A stretch of DNA of 7,807 nt from Cytophagales bacterium (GTDB lineage Bacteria > Bacteroidota > Bacteroidia > Cytophagales > Spirosomataceae): NCBI GenBank assembly GCA_028868395.1, contig JAGWUO010000042.1:1-7807 (forward strand), read 5' to 3'. Shown piece by piece: positions 1 to 6,868 of the stretch (position 1 is its first letter; each line of letters opens with the position of its first letter). The notes under the pieces are model-generated. The model worked only from the letters and a program-made list of their open reading frames with translations, was not told the origin of the DNA and ran no database searches. The position numbers were made by a program, and so were the translations under genes.

Positions 1-1145
1 GAAGCATAGGGCATCCAGCGATTCGACATACTCGCATTTTTCGATGGCAATAAATACCCAATTTGCGTATAAACGACTGAACCTGTTCCAAACATCGGGT
101 AACTATTTCCATACACCGGACCCTGTCCGCTGATCGAGTTCGCCGCCGTTGCAGTGGTTCCATTGGCCGGATTCATCACACCATTATAGCGCAAATAATT
201 CGTGCCATAATTCGTATTGAAATACCCAATGTACGCATTAAGCGCACTGTGTTTTTCCTTGTTCAGTGGAATGTCCACGAAGCTTTCGATCGCCCAATGC
301 GCCATATTTTGGTAGGTCGTATCGGTCGCGGCAGCGGCTTTATTCCACATCGCATTCTTCTGGTAAATAAAGCCCCCAGCAATATTGACGATCTTTTTCG
401 TGCCTAAATACGAACCCGTCATATAAGGAGTGGTGTGCGCCTCGTGTTCAAAAAATTGGTAAATCAAGTAAGCCTGGTGTTGTAAATTATGACCCTTTAG
501 CGCAAAATTCGAAACAGGCGCAAGCGCCGGTGGCGTCTGGCCATTTGAAGTAATAGGAAAAGGATCACTCAGAATGTAACGGTAATCCCAGTGCCCTATT
601 TGGCCCCTAGCATAGACACTTAATTTACGCGAAAACTGATCGATTTGATCCACTGTCGTTTGCGCAAAAACAGGCACATCCATCGTCGTAATCGTCCCAA
701 TACTCGGTTGAGAAAAACGGGACAAGCCAGAAATAATGCTCAAACCGCCCCCTACTTTCAATTGATTTTTATCTGAAATTCGGTACTCCCCTAACGCGTC
801 GTGGAAGAAAGGCGCGATTTTGCGGTTCGAAGTGGAGTTGTATTGGGCGTTGAAATTATTTTGGCCAAACTGAAAATAGATGAACGTCCTGTCCGTAATC
901 TGACCAAACAACTGCATCCGCGTTCTACGCAATCCAATGTCTGTCGACTGCGATTCCAAATTTCCTTCCACGGTTGTTCCAGGATTATTTTCCGTAGAGC
1001 GTAACCAAACCTGGTTCAATAAGGTGGCCTGAAAATAATGAGACCCACTTTCATTTAATTTAAATTTTAACGCTTCGTTATCTGCTTGCGCCATGGCAGG
1101 CAAAATAGGGCTGATCAATAAGATCAACAAAAAGATTTTTTTCAT
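1..1145 (-). CDS. Outer membrane porin, OprP/OprO-like Bacteroidota family (3' end outside window)
   Basis: The first 381 residues are present and open all the way to the left edge; the stop lies outside. The start is the ATG at 1143-1145, beginning MKKIFLLILLISPILPAMAQ, a clear Sec signal peptide with cleavage after Ala-Met-Ala, before Gln20. The mature part has alternating hydrophobic/polar, aromatic-rich strands typical of a beta-barrel, including FLNQVW-like and RRTRMQLFGQ segments (about residues 40-90) and repeated Tyr/Gly-rich strands later (for example near 'MTGSYLGTKKIVNIAGGFIY'). From memory this resembles the proteins annotated 'porin' in Hymenobacter/Spirosoma relatives, usually somewhat over 400 residues, so perhaps 50-100 residues are missing. 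Expected role: passive channel for small solutes in the outer membrane; the substrate cannot be read from sequence. It lies 52 bp downstream of the 106-residue gene on the same strand and is probably its operon partner. No frameshift or internal stop was found. Confidence 0.8.
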   Translation of the reverse strand, partial: MKKIFLLILLISPILPAMAQADNEALKFKLNESGSHYFQATLLNQVWLRSTENNPGTTVEGNLESQSTDIGLRRTRMQLFGQITDRTFIYFQFGQNNFNAQYNSTSNRKIAPFFHDALGEYRISDKNQLKVGGGLSIISGLSRFSQPSIGTITTMDVPVFAQTTVDQIDQFSRKLSVYARGQIGHWDYRYILSDPFPITSNGQTPPALAPVSNFALKGHNLQHQAYLIYQFFEHEAHTTPYMTGSYLGTKKIVNIAGGFIYQKNAMWNKAAAATDTTYQNMAHWAIESFVDIPLNKEKHSALNAYIGYFNTNYGTNYLRYNGVMNPANGTTATAANSISGQGPVYGNSYPMFGTGSVVYTQIGYLLPSKNASMSNRWMPYA

Positions 1146-1180
1146 AAGATAGACTGGTATAAATTAGACGAATTGATCAA

Positions 1181-1197
1181 AAAAATAGTCTATTTTT
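1181..1197. repeat. Perfect AT-rich inverted repeat between the small-protein gene and the porin gene
   Basis: AAAAATAG at 1181-1188 and CTATTTTT at 1190-1197 are exact reverse complements around a single central T. The repeat directly abuts the TAG stop codon (1198-1200, minus strand) of the upstream small gene. As RNA it can form only a weak all-A/U stem once a realistic loop is allowed, followed on the minus strand by a T run. It could be a weak terminator or attenuator partly separating the porin from the upstream genes, or a protein-binding site. The palindrome is seen directly; its function is inference. Confidence 0.35.
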
Positions 1198-1518
1198 CTA
1201 CAGTCGAAGAGTATGGAAGCGTATAAAAGCAGGGGATTTTTCTAGAATATCCTGCGCATATAGCAGTAGAAAAAATAGAGGAACAAAGAAGAGTAGCCTT
1301 GGCTTCCAATTAAACGAGGAAGGCAAACTGAAAAAGGATAAGACATCATCCTCTGTCTCATCTTCTAATTCAATAGCTACCAGCGCATCTGAATGATGAG
1401 CCGTCGCGTGAAAAAAAGTCGTCGATGAAGTCTGGAAACCTGGATTGGTAGAGACGCGTTCGCCCAGCAGCACAATGCTGCAAATCACGATAAGTCTTAA
1501 AATCCACGCCTTTTTCAT
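1198..1518 (-). CDS. Small bitopic or two-pass membrane protein of unknown function, 106 residues
   Basis: I do not recognise this protein. It begins MKKAWILRL with a hydrophobic segment at residues 5-19 (signal peptide or membrane anchor). A polar stretch at 20-73 follows, then a second strongly hydrophobic segment at 75-88 rich in Phe and Leu, and a basic tail with Lys94, Arg100 and Arg105. By the positive-inside rule the loop would face the periplasm and both ends the cytoplasm. The loop has a histidine cluster (His37, His41, His42) and then an acidic run at 50-58 (E-L-E-D-E-T-E-D-D), which could bind a cation. The gene starts 14 bp after the DUF6370-like stop and ends 52 bp before the porin start, all on one strand, so an operon is likely. 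It is considered real because of its basic-hydrophobic N-terminus, coherent topology and tight spacing, and because the opposite strand has no competing gene. Homology is unknown. Confidence 0.6.
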   Translation of the reverse strand: MKKAWILRLIVICSIVLLGERVSTNPGFQTSSTTFFHATAHHSDALVAIELEDETEDDVLSFFSLPSSFNWKPRLLFFVPLFFLLLYAQDILEKSPAFIRFHTLRL

Positions 1519-1532
1519 GCCGTAAAGGTAGT

Positions 1533-1862
1533 TTATTCTGCCTTTAAAAGTTCAAAATAGGTCACAACAAATTTATCCCCTTTGAGACTGCCTTGGACTT
1601 TGGCCTTCCGAATGGCGTTACAAAAACCCTTCTCGTCATGGGCGTCGCCATGGTCGTCGATCGCCGTTCCTTGCACGGCGTAGGCTTTTCCATCGTATTT
1701 TACCGCGAGAAAACATTCCTTTCCAGGCATCTCAAAGTTGCAAGATCCACAGGAGGTTTCTAAGACCATAACCGGTTTAGTCAGGTCAAGCTTTCCGGCC
1801 GGCTTCAATTGTGCCGAGGCTGCAAACGACATTAAAAATAGAAGTAATAAGAGCTTTTTCAT
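1533..1862 (-). CDS. Exported four-cysteine protein, DUF6370-like
   Basis: The product is 109 residues, starting at the ATG at 1860-1862. That start gives a clean signal peptide, MKKLLLLLFLMSFAASAQ, cut after Ala-Ser-Ala before Gln18. An in-frame ATG 13 codons upstream would bury the signal peptide and is not used. The mature domain has a C-x-x-C pair (Cys38, Cys41), then Cys50 and Cys81, with a His/Asp-rich turn between the last two (D69-D-H71-G-D-A-H75-D). From memory this pattern, including '..IDDHGDAH..GFCNAIRKA..', matches the Bacteroidota family DUF6370, whose function is unknown to me. The conserved Cys and His residues in an exported protein could form two disulfides or a metal site; that is inference. 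It is the first gene of a probable operon with the small membrane protein and the porin, and is divergent from the beta-barrel receptor gene. I saw no convincing -7 box for this strand. Confidence 0.75.
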   Translation of the reverse strand: MKKLLLLLFLMSFAASAQLKPAGKLDLTKPVMVLETSCGSCNFEMPGKECFLAVKYDGKAYAVQGTAIDDHGDAHDEKGFCNAIRKAKVQGSLKGDKFVVTYFELLKAE

Positions 1863-1938
1863 GTTGTAAAGAAAAACCTTTTCTCGCACAATATCCATCA
1901 TTCATCTCTACATTCGACCGTCAGGCAGAAAAAATGGC

Positions 1939-1948
1939 CTATTAATAG
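1939..1948. repeat. Short perfect palindrome in the divergent promoter region
   Basis: CTATTAATAG reads the same on both strands and lies 9 bp upstream of the -7 box of the receptor gene, inside its -33/-7 spacer. That is a position where a repressor could act, but a 10-bp AT-rich palindrome can occur by chance. The remainder of the 134-bp gap between the divergent genes shows nothing else I can support. Confidence 0.2.
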
Positions 1949-1957
1949 AATTGAATG

Positions 1958-1965
1958 TACCTTTG
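1958..1965 (+). promoter_or_regulatory. Bacteroidota-type -7 box for the receptor gene
   Basis: TACCTTTG fits the Bacteroidota sigma-ABfr consensus TAnnTTTG exactly. The -33 element is weak: TGG at 1935-1937 at a 20-bp spacing instead of TTG. Transcription would start near 1970, giving a leader of about 25 nt before the ATG at 1997. This position decides the start codon, because the other in-frame ATG at 1955 lies upstream of the box and would not be in the mRNA. Confidence 0.55.
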
Positions 1966-1996
1966 TGATACAATTTTATTGAAATCAATCCACCTA

Positions 1997-4603
1997 ATGA
2001 GAAAAACACTTGCATCGGCACTTTTAGTGCTCCTTTCCCTTTCCGCTTTTGCCCAAGTACCTGGTGGCCCACCCGCAGGAGCTGGCGCAAGAGGACCTGG
2101 GGCTAATTTAAACCAAGGACACGTCTTTGGAAAAGTGGTAGACGAAATGGGAAAACCCGTTGAATTTGCCTCTGTTGTTTTATTGAAAACAACGGTAGAT
2201 CCTACCACGAAACAAACAAAAGATATCTTAGTCAAAGCGCAAACAGCTGAGCTAAATGGCGACTTTAACTTCAAAGAAATCCCCGTAAACGCACGCTTAA
2301 AAATCAAAATCACCTTTGTAGGTTACAAAAACTACGAAGCTGCGGTAGCCTTCGAAATGCCTAAAATGGAACCAGGAGTTCAACCTGACATGATGAAGAT
2401 GATGGCGGCGTTTGAAAAGGATTTGGGAAATATCAAATTAGCACAAGAATCAAAAGAATTAGAGAATGTCGTGGTGACGGGGACGAAGTCTTTGGTCGAA
2501 ATGGACATCGATAAAAAGTCCTTTAACGTGGCGCAAAACTTAGTAACAACGGGAGGTACGGCGATCGATGTGATGCGCAATATTCCATCCGTTCAAGTGG
2601 ATATCGACGGAAACGTAAAAGTGCGTAACGCAAACCCAACCTTGTTTATCGATGGTCGTCCTACTAGTCTTTCGATGGACCAAATCCCGGCAGACATCAT
2701 CGAAAAAGTGGAAGTGATCACGAATCCATCCGCGAAATACGATGCCTCCGGAAGTATGGCGGGTATCATTAATATCGTCTTGAAGAAGAACAAAAAGAAC
2801 GGTTATAATGGGATGGTGAATGTGGGTGCGGATCGTTTTGGCGGATCAAACATCATGGGTAATTTCACTTATCAACAGAACAAATGGAACTTGACGGCCA
2901 CCTTGATGAATATGCGCGTGCGCAATAATTCGATCGGGAATAGCATCCGTACGAGTAATTTAGGCGGGATTATTTCGTCCGTTAGTCAAGAATCAGATAA
3001 CAGAACGCAAGGCATGATGTTGTTTCCGCGTGTCTCGGCAGATTATGCGGCGAGCAATCGGACGACCTTGACTTTAGGAGCGTTTTTTGGGGGAGGGGGT
3101 CAGTTTAAGCCGAATGAGGATACTTATATTTCAAGTTCTGTAAATGGACTTACCACTTTAAGTCACCGCGTTTCGGAGAGCTCTCGCGAGTTTAAGCCAG
3201 CTGGATTCCAGGCTGGATTCAAACATACGTATCCGAAAGCAGGAAGAGAATTAACAGGTGATTTGAACTACTTTGGAGGTACTAATAAAGGAGATGGAAT
3301 ATTCACAACAGATTATGTAAAGAATAACGTTATCACGGGAACACAAATCCAAAAAAACCTGGGTTCTGGTACCAATGCCTTTATGACCGTTCAATTGGAT
3401 TATGTAACGCCTATTAAAAATGACGGCACGATCGAAACAGGTTTGCGTGCTCAAATCAATGATTTAGCAAACGAAAACACGAATACCTTAAAGCCCGCTG
3501 GATCGGAAATTTATAAAACCATCACCTCTGCTTCTACGAACTACGAGAGCACCAATAAGGTATATGCTGCTTATTTCTCCATCTCAGGAAAGGCGAGCAA
3601 AACGCTTTCATATAAGATCGGTTTGCGCGGAGAGAGCTCTAATTATGACGGTAAATTGTTAAACACGAACCAGGCATTTAGCAATAAATACCCGCTTAGT
3701 TTGTTCCCATCGATCTTCTTAAAGAAAGATTTATCGAAGACAGATCAATTGCAATTAAGCATTACGCGTCGAGTGAATCGTCCAAATTTCTTCCAAATCA
3801 TTCCGTTTGTAGACTACAGCGACAGCTTGAATATCCAACGCGGAAATGCGGATTTGGTTCCGGAATTCACGACTTCGGGGGAACTTTCCTACAGCAAATC
3901 CCAAGGTTCCGCGACTTTCTTAGTGTCTGGTTATTATAAATACACGGACAATTTGATCACGCGTTATTTGAAACAAGAGACAAACCCGATCAGTGGTAAA
4001 TTGGATTTGATTAACACATTTGTGAACGCAAATTCGAGCATTAATTATGGTTTAGAATTTACGTATACAAACAAATTACAGACTTGGTGGGATTTGACGG
4101 CGAACGTAAATATGTATAATTCGAAAATCAACATCTCGAATATCGACGCGACGCAGGTGAATGATCCGCTTTGGTCTGTTTTTGGGAAGTTAAATAACAC
4201 GTTTATTTTGCCCAAAAAATGGAGCATTCAACTCTCTGGAGATTATCAGGGCAAAACGAATGTGCCGGTTACACAAAACCAAGGGATGCAAGGCCCTCCA
4301 GGGATGCAAACTCAAAGTTCTTCGCAAGGATATATTGAGCCGTTCTTTGGCATCGATTTAGCGATTAAAAAGACGTTCTTGAAAAATGATATGGCTTCCT
4401 TAACCTTAGCCTTTAATGATCTAACACGTTCACGTGGAAACACCCGCGTATCTTTCGGGGAAGGGTTCTCACAGACATCATACCGCTTATCGAACCCGCA
4501 AATGGTTCGTCTGACGTTCTCACTTCGTTTCGGTAAATTCGATATGAGCCAAATGAAAAAGAACAATTCAGGTGGCGGAATGGATGCCATGCAGATGCAG
4601 TAG
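1997..4603 (+). CDS. Outer membrane beta-barrel family protein, TonB-dependent-receptor-like, with carboxypeptidase-regulatory-like domain
   Basis: The product is 868 residues, normal for the family. The start is the ATG at 1997, which gives a signal peptide MRKTLASALLVLLSLSAFAQ cut after Ala-Phe-Ala before Gln20; an earlier ATG at 1955 precedes the promoter box. Domain order: a Gly/Pro-rich linker (21-41); a carboxypeptidase-regulatory-like beta-sandwich (about 43-152, 'GKVVDEMGKPVEFASVVL'); a plug domain (about 156-265) beginning with the usual VVVTG and holding 'PTLFIDGRP' and 'NPSAKYDASG..GIINIVLKK'; then a long barrel of the OMP_b-brl_3 type up to the strand ending near residue 848. A hydrophilic Met/Gly tail of about 20 residues follows. 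These proteins sit in the outer membrane and are thought to import substrates using TonB energy; no substrate can be named. No SusD-like partner is adjacent. Oddity: a Met-rich loop at 121-136 (six Met in 16 residues) inside the regulatory-like domain. The gene is monocistronic, with its own promoter and terminator. Confidence 0.88.
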   Translation: MRKTLASALLVLLSLSAFAQVPGGPPAGAGARGPGANLNQGHVFGKVVDEMGKPVEFASVVLLKTTVDPTTKQTKDILVKAQTAELNGDFNFKEIPVNARLKIKITFVGYKNYEAAVAFEMPKMEPGVQPDMMKMMAAFEKDLGNIKLAQESKELENVVVTGTKSLVEMDIDKKSFNVAQNLVTTGGTAIDVMRNIPSVQVDIDGNVKVRNANPTLFIDGRPTSLSMDQIPADIIEKVEVITNPSAKYDASGSMAGIINIVLKKNKKNGYNGMVNVGADRFGGSNIMGNFTYQQNKWNLTATLMNMRVRNNSIGNSIRTSNLGGIISSVSQESDNRTQGMMLFPRVSADYAASNRTTLTLGAFFGGGGQFKPNEDTYISSSVNGLTTLSHRVSESSREFKPAGFQAGFKHTYPKAGRELTGDLNYFGGTNKGDGIFTTDYVKNNVITGTQIQKNLGSGTNAFMTVQLDYVTPIKNDGTIETGLRAQINDLANENTNTLKPAGSEIYKTITSASTNYESTNKVYAAYFSISGKASKTLSYKIGLRGESSNYDGKLLNTNQAFSNKYPLSLFPSIFLKKDLSKTDQLQLSITRRVNRPNFFQIIPFVDYSDSLNIQRGNADLVPEFTTSGELSYSKSQGSATFLVSGYYKYTDNLITRYLKQETNPISGKLDLINTFVNANSSINYGLEFTYTNKLQTWWDLTANVNMYNSKINISNIDATQVNDPLWSVFGKLNNTFILPKKWSIQLSGDYQGKTNVPVTQNQGMQGPPGMQTQSSSQGYIEPFFGIDLAIKKTFLKNDMASLTLAFNDLTRSRGNTRVSFGEGFSQTSYRLSNPQMVRLTFSLRFGKFDMSQMKKNNSGGGMDAMQMQ

Positions 4604-4610
4604 AAAAGCG

Positions 4611-4638
4611 AAAGGCCCGAGAATCTCGGGCCTTTTTT
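4611..4638 (+). terminator. Rho-independent terminator of the receptor gene
   Basis: An 11-bp perfect stem pairs AAAGGCCCGAG (4611-4621) with CTCGGGCCTTT (4625-4635) across a 3-nt AAT loop, and runs into six T residues (4633-4638). It starts 8 bp after the receptor stop codon. The convergent minus-strand gene ends at 4640, right beside it, so the hairpin may also serve that gene, although its T tract on the minus strand is only three bases. Confidence 0.92.
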
Positions 4639-4639
4639 A

Positions 4640-5866
4640 TTAACTAAACTGAAAAATCAGCGGAAACAAAAAGCTAACTATTGCCGCCCAAATAGCGTAA
4701 ATAGGCAGGTAATCGGTGATTCTGAGTTCGACTTCCTCCATCGTTTTTTGGCCCTGCAAAAACTCCCAAAGCTTCTTCGTAGCCAGCATCAAATGCACCA
4801 TGACGACAGCATTACTCCCAAGTACCGCTAAACGATTAGGGGTTATCCCAAACTCAAAAAGCCGATACCCAATCGCAGACAAGGCAATCCCATTATCAAT
4901 GATCGCTAATACCGCTAAGGCGAATAAAAAATACTGATGCACACGTGATGCATCCGTTTTCGTAGCCTCGCCTAAAGAGAACAATATCAAGGCCATCACA
5001 CCGATCAAAATACCATTAAACACCAAGAGAAATTCTCGGTCATTGTAAGGGTCTTTTCCGGTATATATGATCGCTCCTAAAAAAAGCGCGAGTGTGATCG
5101 TGACTAATGGAGTGAAAATGCGCGCAATAACAGGGGAAATTTTGCTGACAAGGCTGGCGTTTGTGCGCACTAAAAAAGTAGCAAATAACGGTACGGAAGG
5201 TAGAATAGAAACGACTACATATCGGAAATACCATTCTTGTATGTCTATTTCAATCAATTTAAACAGATTTAACGTCAGCGCCGTAAACAATCCTCCCGCT
5301 AAAGCAATCACGGCAGTCATCACCACTAAATCCCCGTGGTAACGCAAGAAATCCATCCGCTTAGCTGAATCAGATCCAGCAAACAGAAAGCCTACCACCA
5401 GCCAAATCAAAATGGGCAGATGCAAACAGGTCAAAATCAGCGTCGTGCTACCCTCTGGTAAAAAATTAATGAATAGGGCCGAAGCAATCAAAATCAACAG
5501 CGGTCCTATTAATTCACGCCCATTCAGCCCTTTTTTATAGGCAAAATAAGCCCCTATGCCGGGCATCACCATAAAGGACATGTTACGCGGGAAATAGCGA
5601 TCGTGTGACATCGGAAAGATGTCCGGAAATTGCATGAAAAACGCGGCCAAAATTGCAGCAATCACCAGTAAAACCCAATCCCCCTTCGACCCCCAAGAGG
5701 TAGACGAGACGACTAAGCGTTCATGCCAAACTTGAGCTGAAATTTCGGAAGAAATCTGTGGATATACGGAATGAAAAGCGCTGCTAAAAGCAGCAGGATT
5801 AGACCGGTATAATTGCTCTAAAGCGACCGGATCCGCGATCAGTTGAATAATTTGCTGTTCCATCAT
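4640..5866 (-). CDS. Multi-pass inner membrane protein, DUF4153-like
   Basis: The product is 408 residues. About 60 soluble N-terminal residues (MMEQQIIQLIADPVALEQLY...) are followed by about eleven hydrophobic segments, roughly at 64-80, 95-110, 119-136, 142-163, 179-203, 213-233, 250-268, 278-298, 311-335, 346-362 and 386-406. The stretches 'DFLRYHGDLVVMT' (172-184) and 'GKDPYNDREFLLVFN' (270-284) are what I associate with Bacteroidota DUF4153 proteins. The match is from memory and the biochemical function of the family is not known to me. Met1 and Met2 are adjacent, so the exact start is uncertain by one codon. It begins 9 bp after the oxyR stop codon on the same strand, so it is very probably co-transcribed with oxyR and may belong to the peroxide response; that is inference from position only. 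Its stop codon touches the shared terminator. Confidence 0.7.
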   Translation of the reverse strand: MMEQQIIQLIADPVALEQLYRSNPAAFSSAFHSVYPQISSEISAQVWHERLVVSSTSWGSKGDWVLLVIAAILAAFFMQFPDIFPMSHDRYFPRNMSFMVMPGIGAYFAYKKGLNGRELIGPLLILIASALFINFLPEGSTTLILTCLHLPILIWLVVGFLFAGSDSAKRMDFLRYHGDLVVMTAVIALAGGLFTALTLNLFKLIEIDIQEWYFRYVVVSILPSVPLFATFLVRTNASLVSKISPVIARIFTPLVTITLALFLGAIIYTGKDPYNDREFLLVFNGILIGVMALILFSLGEATKTDASRVHQYFLFALAVLAIIDNGIALSAIGYRLFEFGITPNRLAVLGSNAVVMVHLMLATKKLWEFLQGQKTMEEVELRITDYLPIYAIWAAIVSFLFPLIFQFS

Positions 5867-5875
5867 AATGGAAAT

Positions 5876-6787
5876 TTACGATACCGAACCAAAATTCAAT
5901 CGCTCATTCACTTTAGCGGTGATTTCCGCTTTTAAGCGGTTCAAAATATTCCATTTCGCATAAGGCCGGTAATAGGCCAAACTGACTTCACGTGTTAAAT
6001 CGCCATCCGTCAGCTCAATTAAATTCGATTTTCTGACTTCACTCATTTGACCTACATATAAGGCAGGTAAAACCGTAAAGCCGTTGAATTCATCCACTAA
6101 GTTTAATAAGGTATCAAATGTGTTTGATTCAACTGATAAATTAGACGGCAAGGACTTATTCTTCTTCAAATCACATAACTGAATGATTTGATCGCGCAGG
6201 CAATGCCCCTCTTGCAATAAAAACATCCGCTGTTTCGCTAAATCAGCTTTTGCAATGGAACGTTTTCCGGCTGGTAAATGTCCATAGACACACAAATCCT
6301 CCACATATAAAAGCTCCGTTTCTACCTCTGTCGAGGCAATAGGTGTACTTAATACCCCTACATCCAACTTCCCCTCTCGTAAATCCTTGATCATTTGATT
6401 CGTTGTCACTTCGTACACTTCTAATTGCAGCAGCGGGTATTTCTCTACCAAATGCTTCAGAATTAGCGGCAACATCGAACTGGCGATCGTAGGAATGACG
6501 CCCATTTTGACGCGTCCTTCTACTTTTTGATTAATCGCCTTAGAGGACGATAAGAGCGCATTTGCGTGCGCCACCACTTGCTGAGCTTGAATTAAAATTT
6601 CGCGGCCATTTTCCGTGGTAGCGATGGGGTTTGCCTTTCGGTCGAAAATAACGATATCTAGCTGCTCCTCCAGCTTTTTTACCATTGCACTCAAGGTTGC
6701 TTGCGTAACATGACAATAATCAGCTGCTTTAGAAAAGCTTTTAAACTGATCAACGGCCAGTATGTATTCTAATTGATGTATATTCAC
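5876..6787 (-). CDS. oxyR: Hydrogen-peroxide-sensing LysR-type transcriptional regulator OxyR
   Basis: The product is 303 residues, typical of OxyR. A winged helix-turn-helix lies at residues 3-61 ('FSKAADYCHVTQATLSAMVKKLE' region) and a LysR effector domain at about 90-295. The signature is 'EGHCLRDQIIQLC': Cys196 and Cys205 are nine residues apart, the same spacing as Cys199 and Cys208 of E. coli OxyR that form the H2O2-induced disulfide, with the His-Cys-Leu-Arg-Asp surround kept. Thr100 in 'GVIPT' matches E. coli Thr100, which lies in the peroxide pocket. Two further Cys occur at 25 and 166. The start is a GTG (6785-6787): no in-frame ATG lies between it and an in-frame TAG stop six codons upstream, and the next internal Met is within the DNA-binding domain. 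The gene is divergent from katG, its usual target, and is followed 9 bp later by the DUF4153-like gene. Its -7 box lies inside the OxyR operator, which suggests autorepression. Confidence 0.93.
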   Translation of the reverse strand: MNIHQLEYILAVDQFKSFSKAADYCHVTQATLSAMVKKLEEQLDIVIFDRKANPIATTENGREILIQAQQVVAHANALLSSSKAINQKVEGRVKMGVIPTIASSMLPLILKHLVEKYPLLQLEVYEVTTNQMIKDLREGKLDVGVLSTPIASTEVETELLYVEDLCVYGHLPAGKRSIAKADLAKQRMFLLQEGHCLRDQIIQLCDLKKNKSLPSNLSVESNTFDTLLNLVDEFNGFTVLPALYVGQMSEVRKSNLIELTDGDLTREVSLAYYRPYAKWNILNRLKAEITAKVNERLNFGSVS

Positions 6788-6791
6788 TATT

Positions 6792-6828
6792 ATAGATTTT
6801 ATCTATGTCAAATATAGAAAATTTCAGT
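6792..6828. promoter_or_regulatory. OxyR operator between oxyR and katG
   Basis: The known E. coli OxyR site is two ATAGnTnnnAnCTAT units separated by 7 bp. Here the first unit, ATAGATTTTATCTAT (6792-6806), matches every specified base. After exactly 7 bp a second ATAG begins at 6814. The last quarter, at 6825-6828, is CAGT instead of CTAT; a CTAT also occurs 9 bp further on at 6834-6837. Fourteen bases fit across the four tetramers, plus both inner T and A of the first unit. The location in the divergent oxyR-katG gap makes a real tetramer-binding site likely. Confidence 0.8.
6809..6816 (-). promoter_or_regulatory. oxyR -7 promoter box
   Basis: On the minus strand this reads TATATTTG, an exact TAnnTTTG. 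Transcription would start near 6804, leaving a leader of about 16 nt before the GTG start. No good TTG stands at the expected -33 position. The box occupies the 7-bp spacer and the second ATAG of the OxyR operator, so bound OxyR should block its own promoter. Confidence 0.55.
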
Positions 6829-6851
6829 TTTCTCTATTCACTTTTTGCCCA

Positions 6852-6859
6852 TAATTTAG
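6852..6859 (+). promoter_or_regulatory. Candidate katG -7 promoter box
   Basis: TAATTTAG differs from TAnnTTTG at one position and has no clear -33 TTG. Transcription would start near 6866, 15 nt before the katG ATG. The OxyR operator ends about 23 bp upstream, so bound OxyR would sit over the missing -33 element. A weak core promoter next to an activator site is the expected arrangement for OxyR activation. Confidence 0.35.
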
Positions 6860-6868
6860 TGTTATTAA

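Noticed and set aside
801..1004. Plus-strand open frame of 67 codons
   Set aside because: It lies wholly inside the porin gene on the opposite strand and shows no protein-like features.
1863..1901. Upstream in-frame ATG pair for the DUF6370-like gene (13 extra residues)
   Set aside because: The added residues include charged positions that would precede and spoil a clean signal peptide; the MKKLLLLL start is far more typical.
1955..1996. Upstream in-frame ATG for the receptor gene (14 extra residues)
   Set aside because: It lies before the exact TAnnTTTG box at 1958-1965, so it would not be transcribed, and it would put a non-signal-like segment before the signal peptide.
1942..2313. Minus-strand open frame of 123 codons across the receptor 5' end
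   Set aside because: It is antisense to the signal peptide and regulatory-like domain of a well-supported gene and covers its promoter.
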